From: Myxococcus stipitatus DSM 14675 | GTDB taxonomy: Bacteria; Myxococcota; Myxococcia; Myxococcales; Myxococcaceae | Reading direction: 5' to 3' | NCBI RefSeq assembly: GCF_000331735.1 | Contig: NC_020126.1 | Location: 3,472,001 to 3,536,000 of the forward strand | DNA length: 64,000 nucleotides | Shown here: piece by piece, positions 17,220 to 25,969 of the stretch | How the letters are laid out: each line of letters opens with the position of its first letter | Position numbering within the stretch: the first letter of the stretch is position 1 | The notes under the pieces: generated by a model | Told to the model about the DNA's origin: nothing | The model's input: only the letters and a program-made list of their open reading frames with translations | The model's database searches: none | Translations under genes and position numbers: made by a program

Positions 17220-18236
17220 CTACCCCCCTCTTTCAAGGACAACCGCGGCCCGTGCACCTTCATCGTTGCCGGCGAACCCGATCGCCCGCGGACCTGGCGC
17301 ATACTTTCGCGCCCAGCTAGCCATGGCCCAGAGCAACCCACACAATCCACCGGCGGCTCCCGTGTCTCCCAGTGGCTCTGCTGACAGCCAGAGTGGGAAC
17401 TCAGCACGGCGCTCACGCAGCAGACGTGAGACGAGCAGCGATTGCTCCTTGAAATAGAAGCTCTCTCCTGAGGCGTCGGAGACGCGGAAGTCGAGCTCAT
17501 GAAGCTGTAGGTTGGCTTCGCGCAAGGCACCGCGCGCCGCGGTGATCAGGCCATCCGCGCGCAGCGGGAGGTCGTTGTCGAGGGCCGCGGATTCCTTGCC
17601 GAAGCCGAGTCCGCGTAGCGTCGCCAGTGCCTGCATCCTGTCCGGGGAGAGCAACATCGCGGCGGCCGCCTCACCCGGAATGATTCCATCGGAGTTTCCC
17701 TCGACCAGGAGGCGCTGTTGGTCGGAGAGTCTGAGCAGCGTGCGTGCGCACAGCATGGATTCCGCTGCGGCGACAATGCATGGCTGACCCGTGCGAACAA
17801 GTGCACGGCCTCGCTCGAGGGCCACATATCCGCCGTAGGAGCCTTCATTGAAGACGTGCAGGTTTTCAGGCGCAATCCGCAGGTCGAGCGCGTTGGAGAG
17901 TGCCTCGGACAGGAGCGGGATGGAGCAGGAGAGTCCGTGGAGGAGAAGGGGGCGGGCCAGGAACAGAGGTGTCTGCTCGAGTTCAAGATGGTCTACCTGT
18001 CGCGCGATATCCCGGAGTGCGTAGGTGAGCAGTGCAATCCACCGCTCGTCAGCCGATGCCTCTTCACGCAGAGGCGTGAGGAGATATGAAGCGACGATCT
18101 CGCGTCCGTCGTCATCATGGTAGGGGGAGATGCTCTTGCGCGTGAGTCCAGCGCGCATCGCCGCGCATGAAGTCTGCCAGGTCAGGCCCACGGGAGTGGC
18201 CATGCCCGCCGCCCGGATGTACGTGGGACGGGTCAT
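17220..18236 (-). CDS. Thiolase-fold (beta-ketoacyl synthase-like) protein of a T6SS cargo operon
   Basis: A 338-residue protein. IRAAGMATPVGLTWQTSCAAMRAG is a typical ketosynthase start, IVAAAESMLCARTLLRLSDQ and IPGEAAAAMLL match the KAS core, and LSAEPLGDTGAAGGLCGLLW contains the G-x-T-G-A-A-G-G block. A canonical nucleophilic cysteine and a full His pair are not evident, so it may be catalytically degenerate. Such thiolase-like proteins are frequent partners of DUF2169 and DUF4150 genes in T6SS effector clusters. It overlaps the DUF2169 gene by four bases, so translation is coupled. Confidence 0.8.
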   Translation of the reverse strand: MTRPTYIRAAGMATPVGLTWQTSCAAMRAGLTRKSISPYHDDDGREIVASYLLTPLREEASADERWIALLTYALRDIARQVDHLELEQTPLFLARPLLLHGLSCSIPLLSEALSNALDLRIAPENLHVFNEGSYGGYVALERGRALVRTGQPCIVAAAESMLCARTLLRLSDQQRLLVEGNSDGIIPGEAAAAMLLSPDRMQALATLRGLGFGKESAALDNDLPLRADGLITAARGALREANLQLHELDFRVSDASGESFYFKEQSLLVSRLLRERRAEFPLWLSAEPLGDTGAAGGLCGLLWAMASWARKYAPGPRAIGFAGNDEGARAAVVLERGG

Positions 18237-19351
18237 CGTGACTGTCCTCGACGTTGCTCGCGCAGCCAGGTGACCGCGGCGCCGAGCCCGGCGAATACGG
18301 GTTTGCCATTACGATGGCCGAGAGGAGTGGACGCTGTTCTAGCAGGCCGCTCGCCTATCAGGATCTCCCGCAACGCCGTGAGCTTTTTGCGAAGAGGTAC
18401 GCTGGTACGCCAGACCAACATGGCGAGCCCGAGATGTGGCTCGAGCGTGATGGTATCCAGTACGGGGGTCCGGAGAAGATCTCCATCGAGAAAGCGAAAC
18501 CTGACTGGGAGGTTCAGGGTCGGAATGACGTAGTGGACGGGTCCTTCTTCGGCCATGTGGACGCAGCGGATTCGCTCGCCGCCCCGGAAGTGCGGGAATT
18601 GCTGGTCGACCGGCGCACACTGGTGGTAGCGGCTGTCAAAATCCGCGGGGAGAAAGGGTGCACATTCGTCGCGCCAATGCTCATCATAGGTGCCTCCATG
18701 GGCAACGCGTGGTTGCCAGGCACGACCCACGCAGCCAAGGCCGGCGGGCTCGTGGCGGTCTCGCGGTGACGAGATGGTGTCACCCCTCCGTTCGATGTTG
18801 GGCACGTGTGTGTTGACGATGAGTGCTGCACTTCGATGCGGATGGAAACCCATTCCGACGAGGTTGCGTGGCTCGACGACCACGTGCCCGGCACCGCGGC
18901 TATCGTCCTGGCCTCCGAAGGCCAACTCGAAGGTGAGTGGCATCTTGATGAAGGGGAGGGGCTTGCTGGCGACAACGCCCCTGAGCGAGCGCTCCCAGCG
19001 CCTCTCTCCGTAGACCATCAGGTCTTTGGTACGACCCTGCACCTCGAGGCGTACAGGCAACACCGTGACCCGCTGACTGCCAGGCGCGACCGCACTACCG
19101 ACAACGATGACGTCCGTGAGTGGTTTCTCAAGCACGAAGTCGCACTCGTACCGAACACTGGAGGAGCCCGGATTGCCATAATGCTCATCGGCGGTGACGA
19201 GCGGCCGCTGTTCAGTGGCCAGCGTCATCTCGCCCCGTGTGTTCGTTTGGAATGTGCCCTTGAGGGCAACGACGCAGTGGTCTCGAGCGCCTTTGTCAGT
19301 CGCGACGCTCAGTCCAGCTTGAAGTCCGGTCGTATTGGAGGTGATCTCCAT
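18233..19351 (-). CDS. DUF2169 protein, probable T6SS effector adaptor
   Basis: A 372-residue protein of the DUF2169 family: N-terminal HCVVALKGTFQTNTRGEMTL, then VLEKPLTDVIVVGSAVAP and LPVRLEVQGRTKDLMVYGER, KPLPFIKMPLTFELAFGG, and VGRAWQPR. DUF2169 proteins act as chaperone-like adaptors that load PAAR-domain effectors onto the VgrG spike. First gene of a four-gene minus-strand operon (DUF2169, thiolase-like, PAAR toxin, immunity). No core T6SS genes (tssB, tssC, VgrG, Hcp) are in the window, so the apparatus must be encoded elsewhere. Confidence 0.88.
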   Translation of the reverse strand: MEITSNTTGLQAGLSVATDKGARDHCVVALKGTFQTNTRGEMTLATEQRPLVTADEHYGNPGSSSVRYECDFVLEKPLTDVIVVGSAVAPGSQRVTVLPVRLEVQGRTKDLMVYGERRWERSLRGVVASKPLPFIKMPLTFELAFGGQDDSRGAGHVVVEPRNLVGMGFHPHRSAALIVNTHVPNIERRGDTISSPRDRHEPAGLGCVGRAWQPRVAHGGTYDEHWRDECAPFLPADFDSRYHQCAPVDQQFPHFRGGERIRCVHMAEEGPVHYVIPTLNLPVRFRFLDGDLLRTPVLDTITLEPHLGLAMLVWRTSVPLRKKLTALREILIGERPARTASTPLGHRNGKPVFAGLGAAVTWLREQRRGQSR

Positions 19352-19829
19352 GGTTCTGAGATGCCAGGTTACCAGTAGGACACGGGTGATTTTTTCATCC
19401 TACCACGGTGAATGAGGTCGCGCCCCGAGTTCGCATGCCAGGGATTCGCGGCGGGTCAGCCCTTCCGCGCGCGAGCCTCGAAACAGCCTGCTCATGAGGC
19501 GGGTGCCACGCTCTGGGCCGTTCATGTCATGTTCTCTCTGCCGAGGTGCTATGCCTCATCGCCCTCGCAGGTGATGTGCTTGAACTGCTCCAGGGGGGCC
19601 TCCCGCTTGACCGGTGGCTTCAGGGTACGCAACGCCACTGCGCGCCGTGCCACCATCCTTGTGCTTCCCCTGCGAGCGGTGCTTGTCCCGCAACGTCGCA
19701 GGGCAGGGCGTGCGCGGTGGAGCCCCTGTGTCTGGGAAGTTCTCGACTCGGCGGGCATTCCGAGCGGACGACGCGAGGCGGGCAGCGCAGTCAAGACGCG
19801 GTGCCATGCGCAGATGCGTCCAAGCCGCA
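19352..19829. other. Intergenic DNA upstream of the DUF2169 operon, no intact gene
   Basis: The first 40 bp upstream of the DUF2169 start are AT-richer (gggtgattttttcatcctac) and probably hold the operon promoter. The remainder has only shadow-like open frames and leads into the transposase relic. Confidence 0.4.
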
Positions 19830-20112
19830 GATGGTGGCGCCGGGCGCGGTGATCGCCTCGGCATTGGCCTGGCAGGACGGGGTGTCCCAGCCGACGTTGT
19901 CACAGTGGTTGCACGAGGCGAACAGGGTGGCGGGGATGAGGCGCTCCCCCTCGCCCGCAGAGACGAAGCCCACCACGGTTGCCGGGCGAAGGCAGTGGAT
20001 GCTGGAGAAGAAGCTGCGCGTGCTGGCGCAGCCGTACGGGGTTCAGGGCGAGGAACTGGGTACCCTCCTGCGCAGCGAGGGGTTGCACGAAGCGCAGTGG
20101 CAGGAGCGATAG
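19830..20112 (+). pseudogene. Transposase N-terminal relic (HTH type)
   Basis: The frame reads GVSQPTLSQWLHEANRVAGM, then RRQWMLEKKLRVLAQPYGVQ and GEELGTLLRSEGLHEAQWQE before a stop at 20112. This matches the helix-turn-helix N-terminal part of insertion-sequence transposases (E-E-K-L-R-V-L, L-G-A-L-L-R-x-E-G-L-H). No catalytic domain or terminal repeats are present, so it is a fragment. It abuts the truncated direct repeat at 20167. Confidence 0.65.
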
Positions 20113-20166
20113 ACCCCCGCCGCTCGGGCGCTCTCGCGCAAATCCTCGGACCTCTGCCAGCCAATC

Positions 20167-20335
20167 AGTCCTCGGGATAAGAGGCGACGGACTCGGGCCA
20201 ACCCTGGAGGATGGAGCGGGACCAGAGCGAGGACCAGGGCCGGAGATAGTGCGTGAGCGCCTCGAGCCTGGACGTCCACGGTGGCGCGGCTGTGGCCGTC
20301 CGCTGAGACAAGCGAGATGGGTGACAGGGCGCGAC
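20167..20335 (-). repeat. Direct repeat A: truncated 5' copy of the methyltransferase gene
   Basis: Same orientation as 15037-15220 and encoding SRLEALTHYLRPWSSLWSRS, then ILQGWPESVASYPED before a TGA. The copy stops where codon 42 of the real gene would be (tga ttg gct in place of tgg ctg gcc). The start codon is mutated (ATG to acg). Confidence 0.9.
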
Positions 20336-21697
20336 GTCGAGAGTGCCGGGCTCACCCCCAGGTCGAGCAGCCCGGCCGCACGCCAGCTTTTGCCACGGCA
20401 ACGGCGTGAGCGGACGACGTCCAGGCGAGGTGCCGCACGTGGGCCCGAAGCCTTCCGGGCCCACGCATGACGCAGGGTTCAGCCGGGGCGCGGAGTTGTA
20501 ACGGGCCTTGCGCGTGAACAGACGATGGGCGCCATGCGGCGGCCCCTCGAACCGGGAGTAGCCGACGAGGAACTGCCCAGGCTTCATCGAGGTGCCCGCC
20601 GCGAAGGTGTCGCTCCAGGGCGCGGAGGCCAGGACCTGGGGCGCGCCCGGGGTGCTGTCGAACGCCATCGTCCGGGCACCGTGAATCCTGTTGCGCGCCG
20701 AGCTCTCGAAAGGACGCGAGGCCCAGAGCACGAGCGACGAGCTCCCGTCGGAGACGACCGTCGGACGCTGCTCGAGCGAGGACTCCACGGGGGACACCTC
20801 CCAGGGGGAGGTGTCCAGCACGACGCCGTCGGGGCTCACGCGCGTGGCGCGGACCTGTGACCCCTCCATCCACGCGACGACATGATTCGTGCCGTCGAAC
20901 GCGACGGACGGGGTGCGCAGGCCCGGGGCCCACCCACTGATGGGGAAGGGATCGATGTAGGGGGCGTCGGGGGACGTCCCCTTCGGCTTGGCGTAGACGC
21001 GCCGGATGTTCTTGCCCGGGCTGTTGAAGCTCGTGCTGAGCACCACGAGGAAGTGCGTTCCATCGAAGGAGACCGCCAGGTCCTGCTCCAGGGGGCCGCG
21101 CCCCACGAGCCGTGATGATGCACCCTCGGGGAGCACGACATTGTTTGTCTCGACGTAGTTACCGACGAGCGCGTCCCACGAAGGGTCCGAGTCCGGGGAA
21201 TGCCACGCCACGAGGCACGTCTTCGTGGCGCACGCGAGCTGCGGCCGGGCGGTGGGGGCTCCGCTCATCTGGATGCGGAACTCGGGTTTGACGGGAGCGC
21301 CGAATGGGGGGACCCGTCGCGCCATGATGTTGCCGGTGGTGGAGGACAGGGCCTCCGTCCAGGTCACGAGGAAGCCCGTGCTGTCCGCGGCGATGGAGAT
21401 TCCCTGTGGAAAGCGGGCCGCAGCGGAGCCCGTGCTCAAGCGGATGCCCGTGGAGTCCAGCACCTCACCCGAGGCATTCAGTCGGGTCGCGTAGACCTGG
21501 AGCCCCTCTCCGTGGATGTCGTGGCGCGCATCCACCCAGGCCGCCAGGTAGCTCGACGTGCCCCAGGCAAGGGCGGACTCGGTTTGAGAGAGGTGCGCCG
21601 GGCCCGACCTCGTGGCCCCCACCGGTCGCTCCGTGGAGAGCACGGGCCCTGACTGTGGCGTGGCACCCCACGCGAACCCCTGTGCGCCCGACATCCC
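20336..21697 (-). pseudogene. Truncated secreted beta-propeller-like protein
   Basis: The open frame runs from 21880 into the truncated repeat at 20167. The recognisable part has repeating units of about 50-70 residues ending in W-x-x-x or AW motifs (FLVTWTEALSSTTGN, TCLVAWHSPDSDPSWDA, NHVVAWMEGSQVRATRVSPD, SSLVLWASRPFE), typical of large secreted myxobacterial proteins with propeller-like blades. No signal peptide precedes MSGAQGFAWGATPQSG (about 21692), and the frame continues into the methyltransferase relic, so both ends look broken. It is divergent, 23 bp or more from the operon at 21903. Confidence 0.55.
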
Positions 21698-21902
21698 GAG
21701 CCCCCGTTGACCGAGGTGCCGGGGGGGCTGGGCGTGGCGCTGGAAGATGACCGTACCGTTGGCGCTGGGTGGGTCGAAGGGCCGCGCGAGACCTCGCTGC
21801 TCCTTGACGGTCTCCAGCGAATCGGAGGAGGGTCTGGGGCGGGGGAGGCGTGGGTGAGGGTTCGCGGCGAGCAGCCGCATCTTCCGTGCAGGAGCTCATC
21901 TG

Positions 21903-23072
21903 ATGGCAGGTAACGCGCCGACGCCTCCGCCGCACACGACGCTCCTCTACTTGGAAGCGGGTGGTAGCAGCTTCTTCTCCGCGAACTGCCAGGCGCTGCT
22001 CATCAACGCCAAGCTGAACCCGGATTGGTTCGGCTCCTACTCCAAGGTGGACAAGGTCTGCTCCAAGGCGAGGAGCAGGTGCAGTCAGTGGGACAATGCA
22101 TCGGACGCGGAGCGGGCCCAGGGATTCGCGAATGGTCCCAGCCCGCGGAGGGGAACCGCGCTCGAGCCGCCCACCGCGGGAGACAGGTACCTGTCCCAAT
22201 GTCAGTCGGGGCACCTGGTTCGCGACTCGAACTTCCGGGAGGGGGGAAGGTCCTCGGATGGCCTGAACCGCGATGCGCGGGGTGACCCCTGTCGCAACCT
22301 GGTGGATGGCTACACCGAGGGCGGGGCGCCTTCGGTGCCGATGCAGGGCCTGGCGAGTGATGCCCAGCACGAGCATGGCGTCATCACCCGATATGAGAAC
22401 GCCGACGCGCGGCGACAGCGTCGGTACAACCAGGCGAACGGGCTGCCGACGCGGAGCTATCCCGAGGCCGACCGTCAGCGTGACGAGGATGCACGCACCC
22501 AGGTCTATCTGGACGACCACCAGGAGAAGTGGCGCGCGGCGGAGGAGGCCGCGCAGAACCAGCCACCTGGCGGGGGCGCGACCAGCGGGGCTGGCGCGGG
22601 AGGATCCGCGTCGAGTGGGGGCGCTCCCGGCGGCGCCTCCGGCTCTGGACTCGGGCAGGTGACCTCTCCGACGTGTGCTCCTGGAGAGGTCGTCGATGGG
22701 CAGACCGCGGCCGAGTGCATCAACAGCTGGCGCAAGAAGGCCGAAGCGCAGATGAAGCAGTCGGTCGCCGACTCGATGGAAGAGAACGTCGAGAACAGCA
22801 TCCCTCCGGCCAGCTTCCAGGGGGACCCGTCCTCGAGCGCGTCGCTCCAGGACCAGTACCAGGCGCACCTGGATCAGCAGGTCATGACCGCCACCGCCGC
22901 GCACCAGGCCGCACAACAAGGAACACCCGAGGCGAGGGAGGCCATGGGGAACTTGATGGAAGCATCACGCGATGCGAACCTCTTCCGCTCCTCGCGGTGC
23001 CTGGCGGAGCAAGGTGCAAGGCTTCGCGGAGTGCCTGGCGCGGGGGCGCCCAACACCGTGGGGCGTGCCTGA
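21903..23072 (+). CDS. Unrecognised 389-aa protein, first gene of a three-gene operon
   Basis: Starts MAGNAPTPPPHTTLLYLEAG. The N-terminal half (to about residue 200) is a compact cysteine-containing domain with HLVRDSNFREGGRSSDGLN and HEHGVITRYENADARRQRR; a Gly/Ser/Ala linker (GGGATSGAGAGGSASSGGAP) follows, then a helical C-terminal segment with two cysteines. There is no signal peptide or membrane segment. A structured domain, flexible linker and helical tail in accessory DNA near T6SS cargo suggests an effector or toxin-like protein, but no known catalytic motif is visible. Downstream genes start 34 bp and 43 bp after one another on the same strand. Confidence 0.6.
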   Translation: MAGNAPTPPPHTTLLYLEAGGSSFFSANCQALLINAKLNPDWFGSYSKVDKVCSKARSRCSQWDNASDAERAQGFANGPSPRRGTALEPPTAGDRYLSQCQSGHLVRDSNFREGGRSSDGLNRDARGDPCRNLVDGYTEGGAPSVPMQGLASDAQHEHGVITRYENADARRQRRYNQANGLPTRSYPEADRQRDEDARTQVYLDDHQEKWRAAEEAAQNQPPGGGATSGAGAGGSASSGGAPGGASGSGLGQVTSPTCAPGEVVDGQTAAECINSWRKKAEAQMKQSVADSMEENVENSIPPASFQGDPSSSASLQDQYQAHLDQQVMTATAAHQAAQQGTPEAREAMGNLMEASRDANLFRSSRCLAEQGARLRGVPGAGAPNTVGRA

Positions 23073-23106
23073 AGGTAACGAGTTGCAGAGGACGTCTGGA
23101 GGAACG

Positions 23107-23415
23107 ATGACCATCGAAGCCGTTGCGAGCACTGCGCAGACCTTCCTGAAGAGCCATATCCGCAAGAACGACTTCTTCACGCCGGATGACGAGCTCGACC
23201 CGAACGACGCGAGCTCCGCTCGGTTGCATTTCTTTCGGGCACTGCCGCACCCGAAGCTGCCCAACACCATCATGTATACGTTCTCGTACGGACGGGCCTT
23301 CAGCGAGGGCGACGACGAGCTCCAGGAGCTGGTGCAGGGGTGCCTCGACGCCTTGAAGCAGGCGCATCCCGAGGTCTCCCAGTTCGATATCCACATCCGA
23401 CTCCAAGCGGGCTGA
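23107..23415 (+). CDS. Small hypothetical protein (102 aa), second gene of the operon
   Basis: Starts MTIEAVASTAQTFLKSHIRK with ggagg 4 bp upstream of ATG 23107. It is an acidic, soluble alpha/beta-looking protein with PKLPNTIMYTFSYGRAFSEG and a C-terminal LVQGCLDALKQAHPEV helix. Size, acidity and position after a possible effector gene would suit an immunity protein or chaperone, but no family is recognised. Confidence 0.6.
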   Translation: MTIEAVASTAQTFLKSHIRKNDFFTPDDELDPNDASSARLHFFRALPHPKLPNTIMYTFSYGRAFSEGDDELQELVQGCLDALKQAHPEVSQFDIHIRLQAG

Positions 23416-23458
23416 GCGGCGCGTTCCAGGGCGGGGTTCACGAGAGGCGAGGTGAGGG

Positions 23459-24364
23459 ATGAGTCTGGCGCATGCGTTCCGGAGGGTCAGCGGTCCCTCG
23501 CTCGACGACTGTCACATCCTGGCGGACCGCTGGGATGGCAAGCCCTGGGTGGAGGACCACGCGGAGTCGTGGGTGGTGCAGGTCTCGGATGGGAGGATGC
23601 ATGCGCTCAAGTCCCAGGTGGGGTGGCTGACGGGCCTCTGGCGCTCGCCCTCGGGAAGGGTCTACGTCTCCGAGGGCGGCAGCGAGCGGGGTGGGATTCA
23701 CGTCTCTCCGGGCAAGGACCCTCGGGCGCCGCAGTGGGAGTTCCAGGAGCTGCCGCTCGTGGCCATGGGGGTCTGGGGGGTGGATGACCGGTTCGTCCTG
23801 ACGTGGGGCCCGCGCGAGGACAAGGACGAGGAGGGGATGTTCCGGTGGGACGGTCGCTCCTGGGAGCTCATCCCGTCTCCTGGCGAGGTCATCCAGGTCC
23901 ACGGTGTGTCGCCCGAGTTCGTCTACGCGGTGGGGCGCAAGGGGCTCATCTCCCGGTGGGATGGCTCGCGCTGGCACACGGTGCCTTCCTTCACGCGCGC
24001 GATGCTGACAGGCATCCACGTCGAGAGTCAGGACGAGCTGTATGCCTGTGGTGGCAACGGGATGATGGAGGGCTCGGTCTACGGCTGGTCTGAAGTGGTC
24101 GAGTCGCCGGGGATGGTGGTGAACGTGACGAAGTTCCGGGACGAGGTCCTGGTGGCGGGAGCGGCCTCCGGGCTGCTGCGCTTGAAGGGCAACACCCTGG
24201 AGCCGGTGGAGCGCTCGCTGGCCGCCATGGCGATGGACTCCCGGGGGAGACTGGTGGTCGCGTCCCCCGAGGAACTGGCGGATTCGACCAACGGGCGGGA
24301 CTTCCGGCGCAAGCCCTTGAGCGAGTTCGTGGCCCTCACAGAGGGCGTCCCCACGATGTGGTAG
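23459..24364 (+). CDS. Beta-propeller-like hypothetical protein (301 aa), third gene of the operon
   Basis: Starts MSLAHAFRRVSGPSLDDCHI. It has repeated blades with W-D and G-x-x-x-R-W-D patterns (DRWDGKPWVEDH, GMFRWDGRSWELI, GLISRWDGSRWHTV) and a V-Y-V-S-E-G segment, resembling YCF48/sialidase-like propellers. There is no signal peptide, so it is probably cytoplasmic. The start is ATG 23459. Third member of a same-strand cluster with short spacing; it may act as a scaffold or recognition module for the first two proteins (inference). Confidence 0.6.
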   Translation: MSLAHAFRRVSGPSLDDCHILADRWDGKPWVEDHAESWVVQVSDGRMHALKSQVGWLTGLWRSPSGRVYVSEGGSERGGIHVSPGKDPRAPQWEFQELPLVAMGVWGVDDRFVLTWGPREDKDEEGMFRWDGRSWELIPSPGEVIQVHGVSPEFVYAVGRKGLISRWDGSRWHTVPSFTRAMLTGIHVESQDELYACGGNGMMEGSVYGWSEVVESPGMVVNVTKFRDEVLVAGAASGLLRLKGNTLEPVERSLAAMAMDSRGRLVVASPEELADSTNGRDFRRKPLSEFVALTEGVPTMW

Positions 24365-24806
24365 CGCGGGTGGGGCCCCGGTGCTCTCTGGGCTGGGGCG
24401 CGTGCGTGAGCGGGGGCATCGCTCCTGGCAGGCTGCCTCCCGAGTCTGGCATCAGCGAGGGGGGGCAATGTCACTCCTCTGTTGGACAAGGGGACCTGGG
24501 TTGCATGCGGTGTGGCTGGACCGTTTTTGAGGTTCCCATATCCGCATGACGAAGTTCCCAACGGGCGCGTTGAATTACCGCAATCTGTCATGGTGCGCCC
24601 TTTCATCAGATCCGGGGCCGAGCGCCGCGAGGGACCTTCGAAGGTGAGTGTTCGAACCACGGTGTCTGGCGTTACTCCGTGCCGTCGTGGGGAGTGGTGA
24701 CTGACCCGGTCTGACTGCCTTTGATGTTTCTCGTTTCCAGCAGGATAGTCGTACCGCTGTGACGTGGCATGGCTTGCTCAACCTGGAGTCCTGTCGTGGA
24801 GACCTC
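24365..24806. other. Intergenic region, no gene seen
   Basis: 442 bp with mixed base composition, locally AT-richer around 24535-24600 (gaattaccgcaatctgtcat). It probably carries the promoter of the small secreted protein at 24807. No conserved coding frame, tRNA or clear hairpin was found. Confidence 0.4.
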
Positions 24807-25103
24807 ATGAAGCTCATCTCGAAGTCGCTGTTCGCGGGTGTCGCTGCGCTGGTGCTGTCGCCGCTGTCTGCTTCGGCGCTGCCGCCGGACTGCGACGAAA
24901 TCTGTTGGGAGCTCGAGGCATGTAACACCACGTGTGCCGTGCCCTGGACCACGCGCATCATCAATTGCGGAATCTGGGAGGACCAATACCATCAGCCGGG
25001 TTCGTGCCAGCCCTCGCTGTCCGAGGGCGGCGAGGAGGAGCTGATGTCCTCCGGGCCCGTCGAGGATGTCAACGCGTCCTGGGAGGAGAACTCCGAGCAG
25101 TAG
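24807..25103 (+). CDS. Small secreted cysteine-rich protein (98 aa)
   Basis: Signal peptide MKLISKSLFAGVAALVLSPL...ASA followed by a short mature chain with six cysteines (DCDEICWELEACNTTC, then IINCGIWED and GSCQP) and an acidic tail. The spacing suggests three disulfides in a small extracellular domain. ATG 24807 starts the signal peptide; the frame is open 48 bp upstream. Function unknown; small Cys-rich exported proteins are common in myxobacteria. Confidence 0.7.
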   Translation: MKLISKSLFAGVAALVLSPLSASALPPDCDEICWELEACNTTCAVPWTTRIINCGIWEDQYHQPGSCQPSLSEGGEEELMSSGPVEDVNASWEENSEQ

Positions 25104-25365
25104 GTCGGGCACCGGGGCTGCGTGCCAGGTGCGCGTGGCCTCGTGTGGTCGTGCGTCAGCTTGCGCGGCGGAAGTCATCGAGGCAGCCTGATAGACATTG
25201 CCAGAAGAAGTCAGTCGTTGGCGGCTTGCCCGCCAATGTCACCAGCAGTCAGCGCTGCCCCACCATGGAACAACTCATGCTCCGCCCACGGATGTCGTGA
25301 GCGACAGCCGCCATCAGGCCTTGACCTCCCTACACCGCACTCGAGACGCGCGAATTCGGCGCCAG

Positions 25366-25446
25366 CCCGGGGCTTTTCATCCGAACCACGCCAGCCTGCT
25401 CTCGGAGAGCAACGGCATGGTCGAGTCCTTCGTGAAGCGCTTCAGT
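25366..25446 (+). pseudogene. IS3-type transposase (rve) relic
   Basis: The frame reads LLSESNGMVESFVKRFSR, matching the S-P-E-S-N-G-M-A-E-S-F-V-K block around the third acidic residue of the DDE domain in IS3-family transposases. Sequence on both sides is not recognisable as transposase. A second transposase C-terminal piece lies at 27983-28105; the two need not come from one element. Confidence 0.55.
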
Positions 25447-25486
25447 CGCCACGCTTGGTTCCTTCTCTCCTGTTTGGGGACGCACC

Positions 25487-25969
25487 TCATCCCTGCGGAT
25501 AAATACGCTTCGCAAGGTCCTTGCCTTCGTTTACCTCGAAGACAAACGAGCGATGCACTCCGCGCACAATATGGCTTACAAAACGCCCTGATTTGTGAAG
25601 CTCAGTCCACTCATGAATCCATATGCCCTTGATGAGATAGTCATCTCCGAGCCTCACAAACATGAGGTGCGTGGGACAGTCTGGGCCGTCGATCTTGGGG
25701 ATTGCTCCTGACCTCTTCCAGTTCTTTCCTTTTCGAGCCTTCACGGAAACCCGGCTCCCGTCCGACGCGACGAAATCGTGCTCCTCTTGATCAGCCACAA
25801 GCACTCCATCCAGAAGCAGCTTGCCATAGACCTCGCCGAGCCAGCCCACCAGTTCATCGCCTTTCAGCGTCTTGCCATCTGCATGCTGAGCGAGGAGTCC
25901 TTTGATCCGCTTCATCGCATGCGAGACGATTCGAAACTCATTCTCAAGCTCGGCCTGCAATGCTTCCAT
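25487..25969 (-). CDS. Restriction-nuclease-fold-like protein (possible DUF6998)
   Basis: A 160-residue protein starting MEALQAELENEFRIVSHAMK. A helical N-terminus is followed by EHDFVASDGSRVSVKARKGKNW, giving an E...D...V-x-V-K-x-R pattern like PD-(D/E)XK nucleases and the DUF6998-type proteins that accompany restriction systems. The C-terminal half has strands and aromatics (DDYLIKGIWIHEWTELHKSG). The ATG at 25969 is chosen because the upstream extension is arginine- and proline-rich with shadow-like composition. Base composition is AT-richer than the genome. It lies in DNA littered with transposase relics, consistent with a transferred defence gene; activity is not shown. Confidence 0.6.
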   Translation of the reverse strand: MEALQAELENEFRIVSHAMKRIKGLLAQHADGKTLKGDELVGWLGEVYGKLLLDGVLVADQEEHDFVASDGSRVSVKARKGKNWKRSGAIPKIDGPDCPTHLMFVRLGDDYLIKGIWIHEWTELHKSGRFVSHIVRGVHRSFVFEVNEGKDLAKRIYPQG

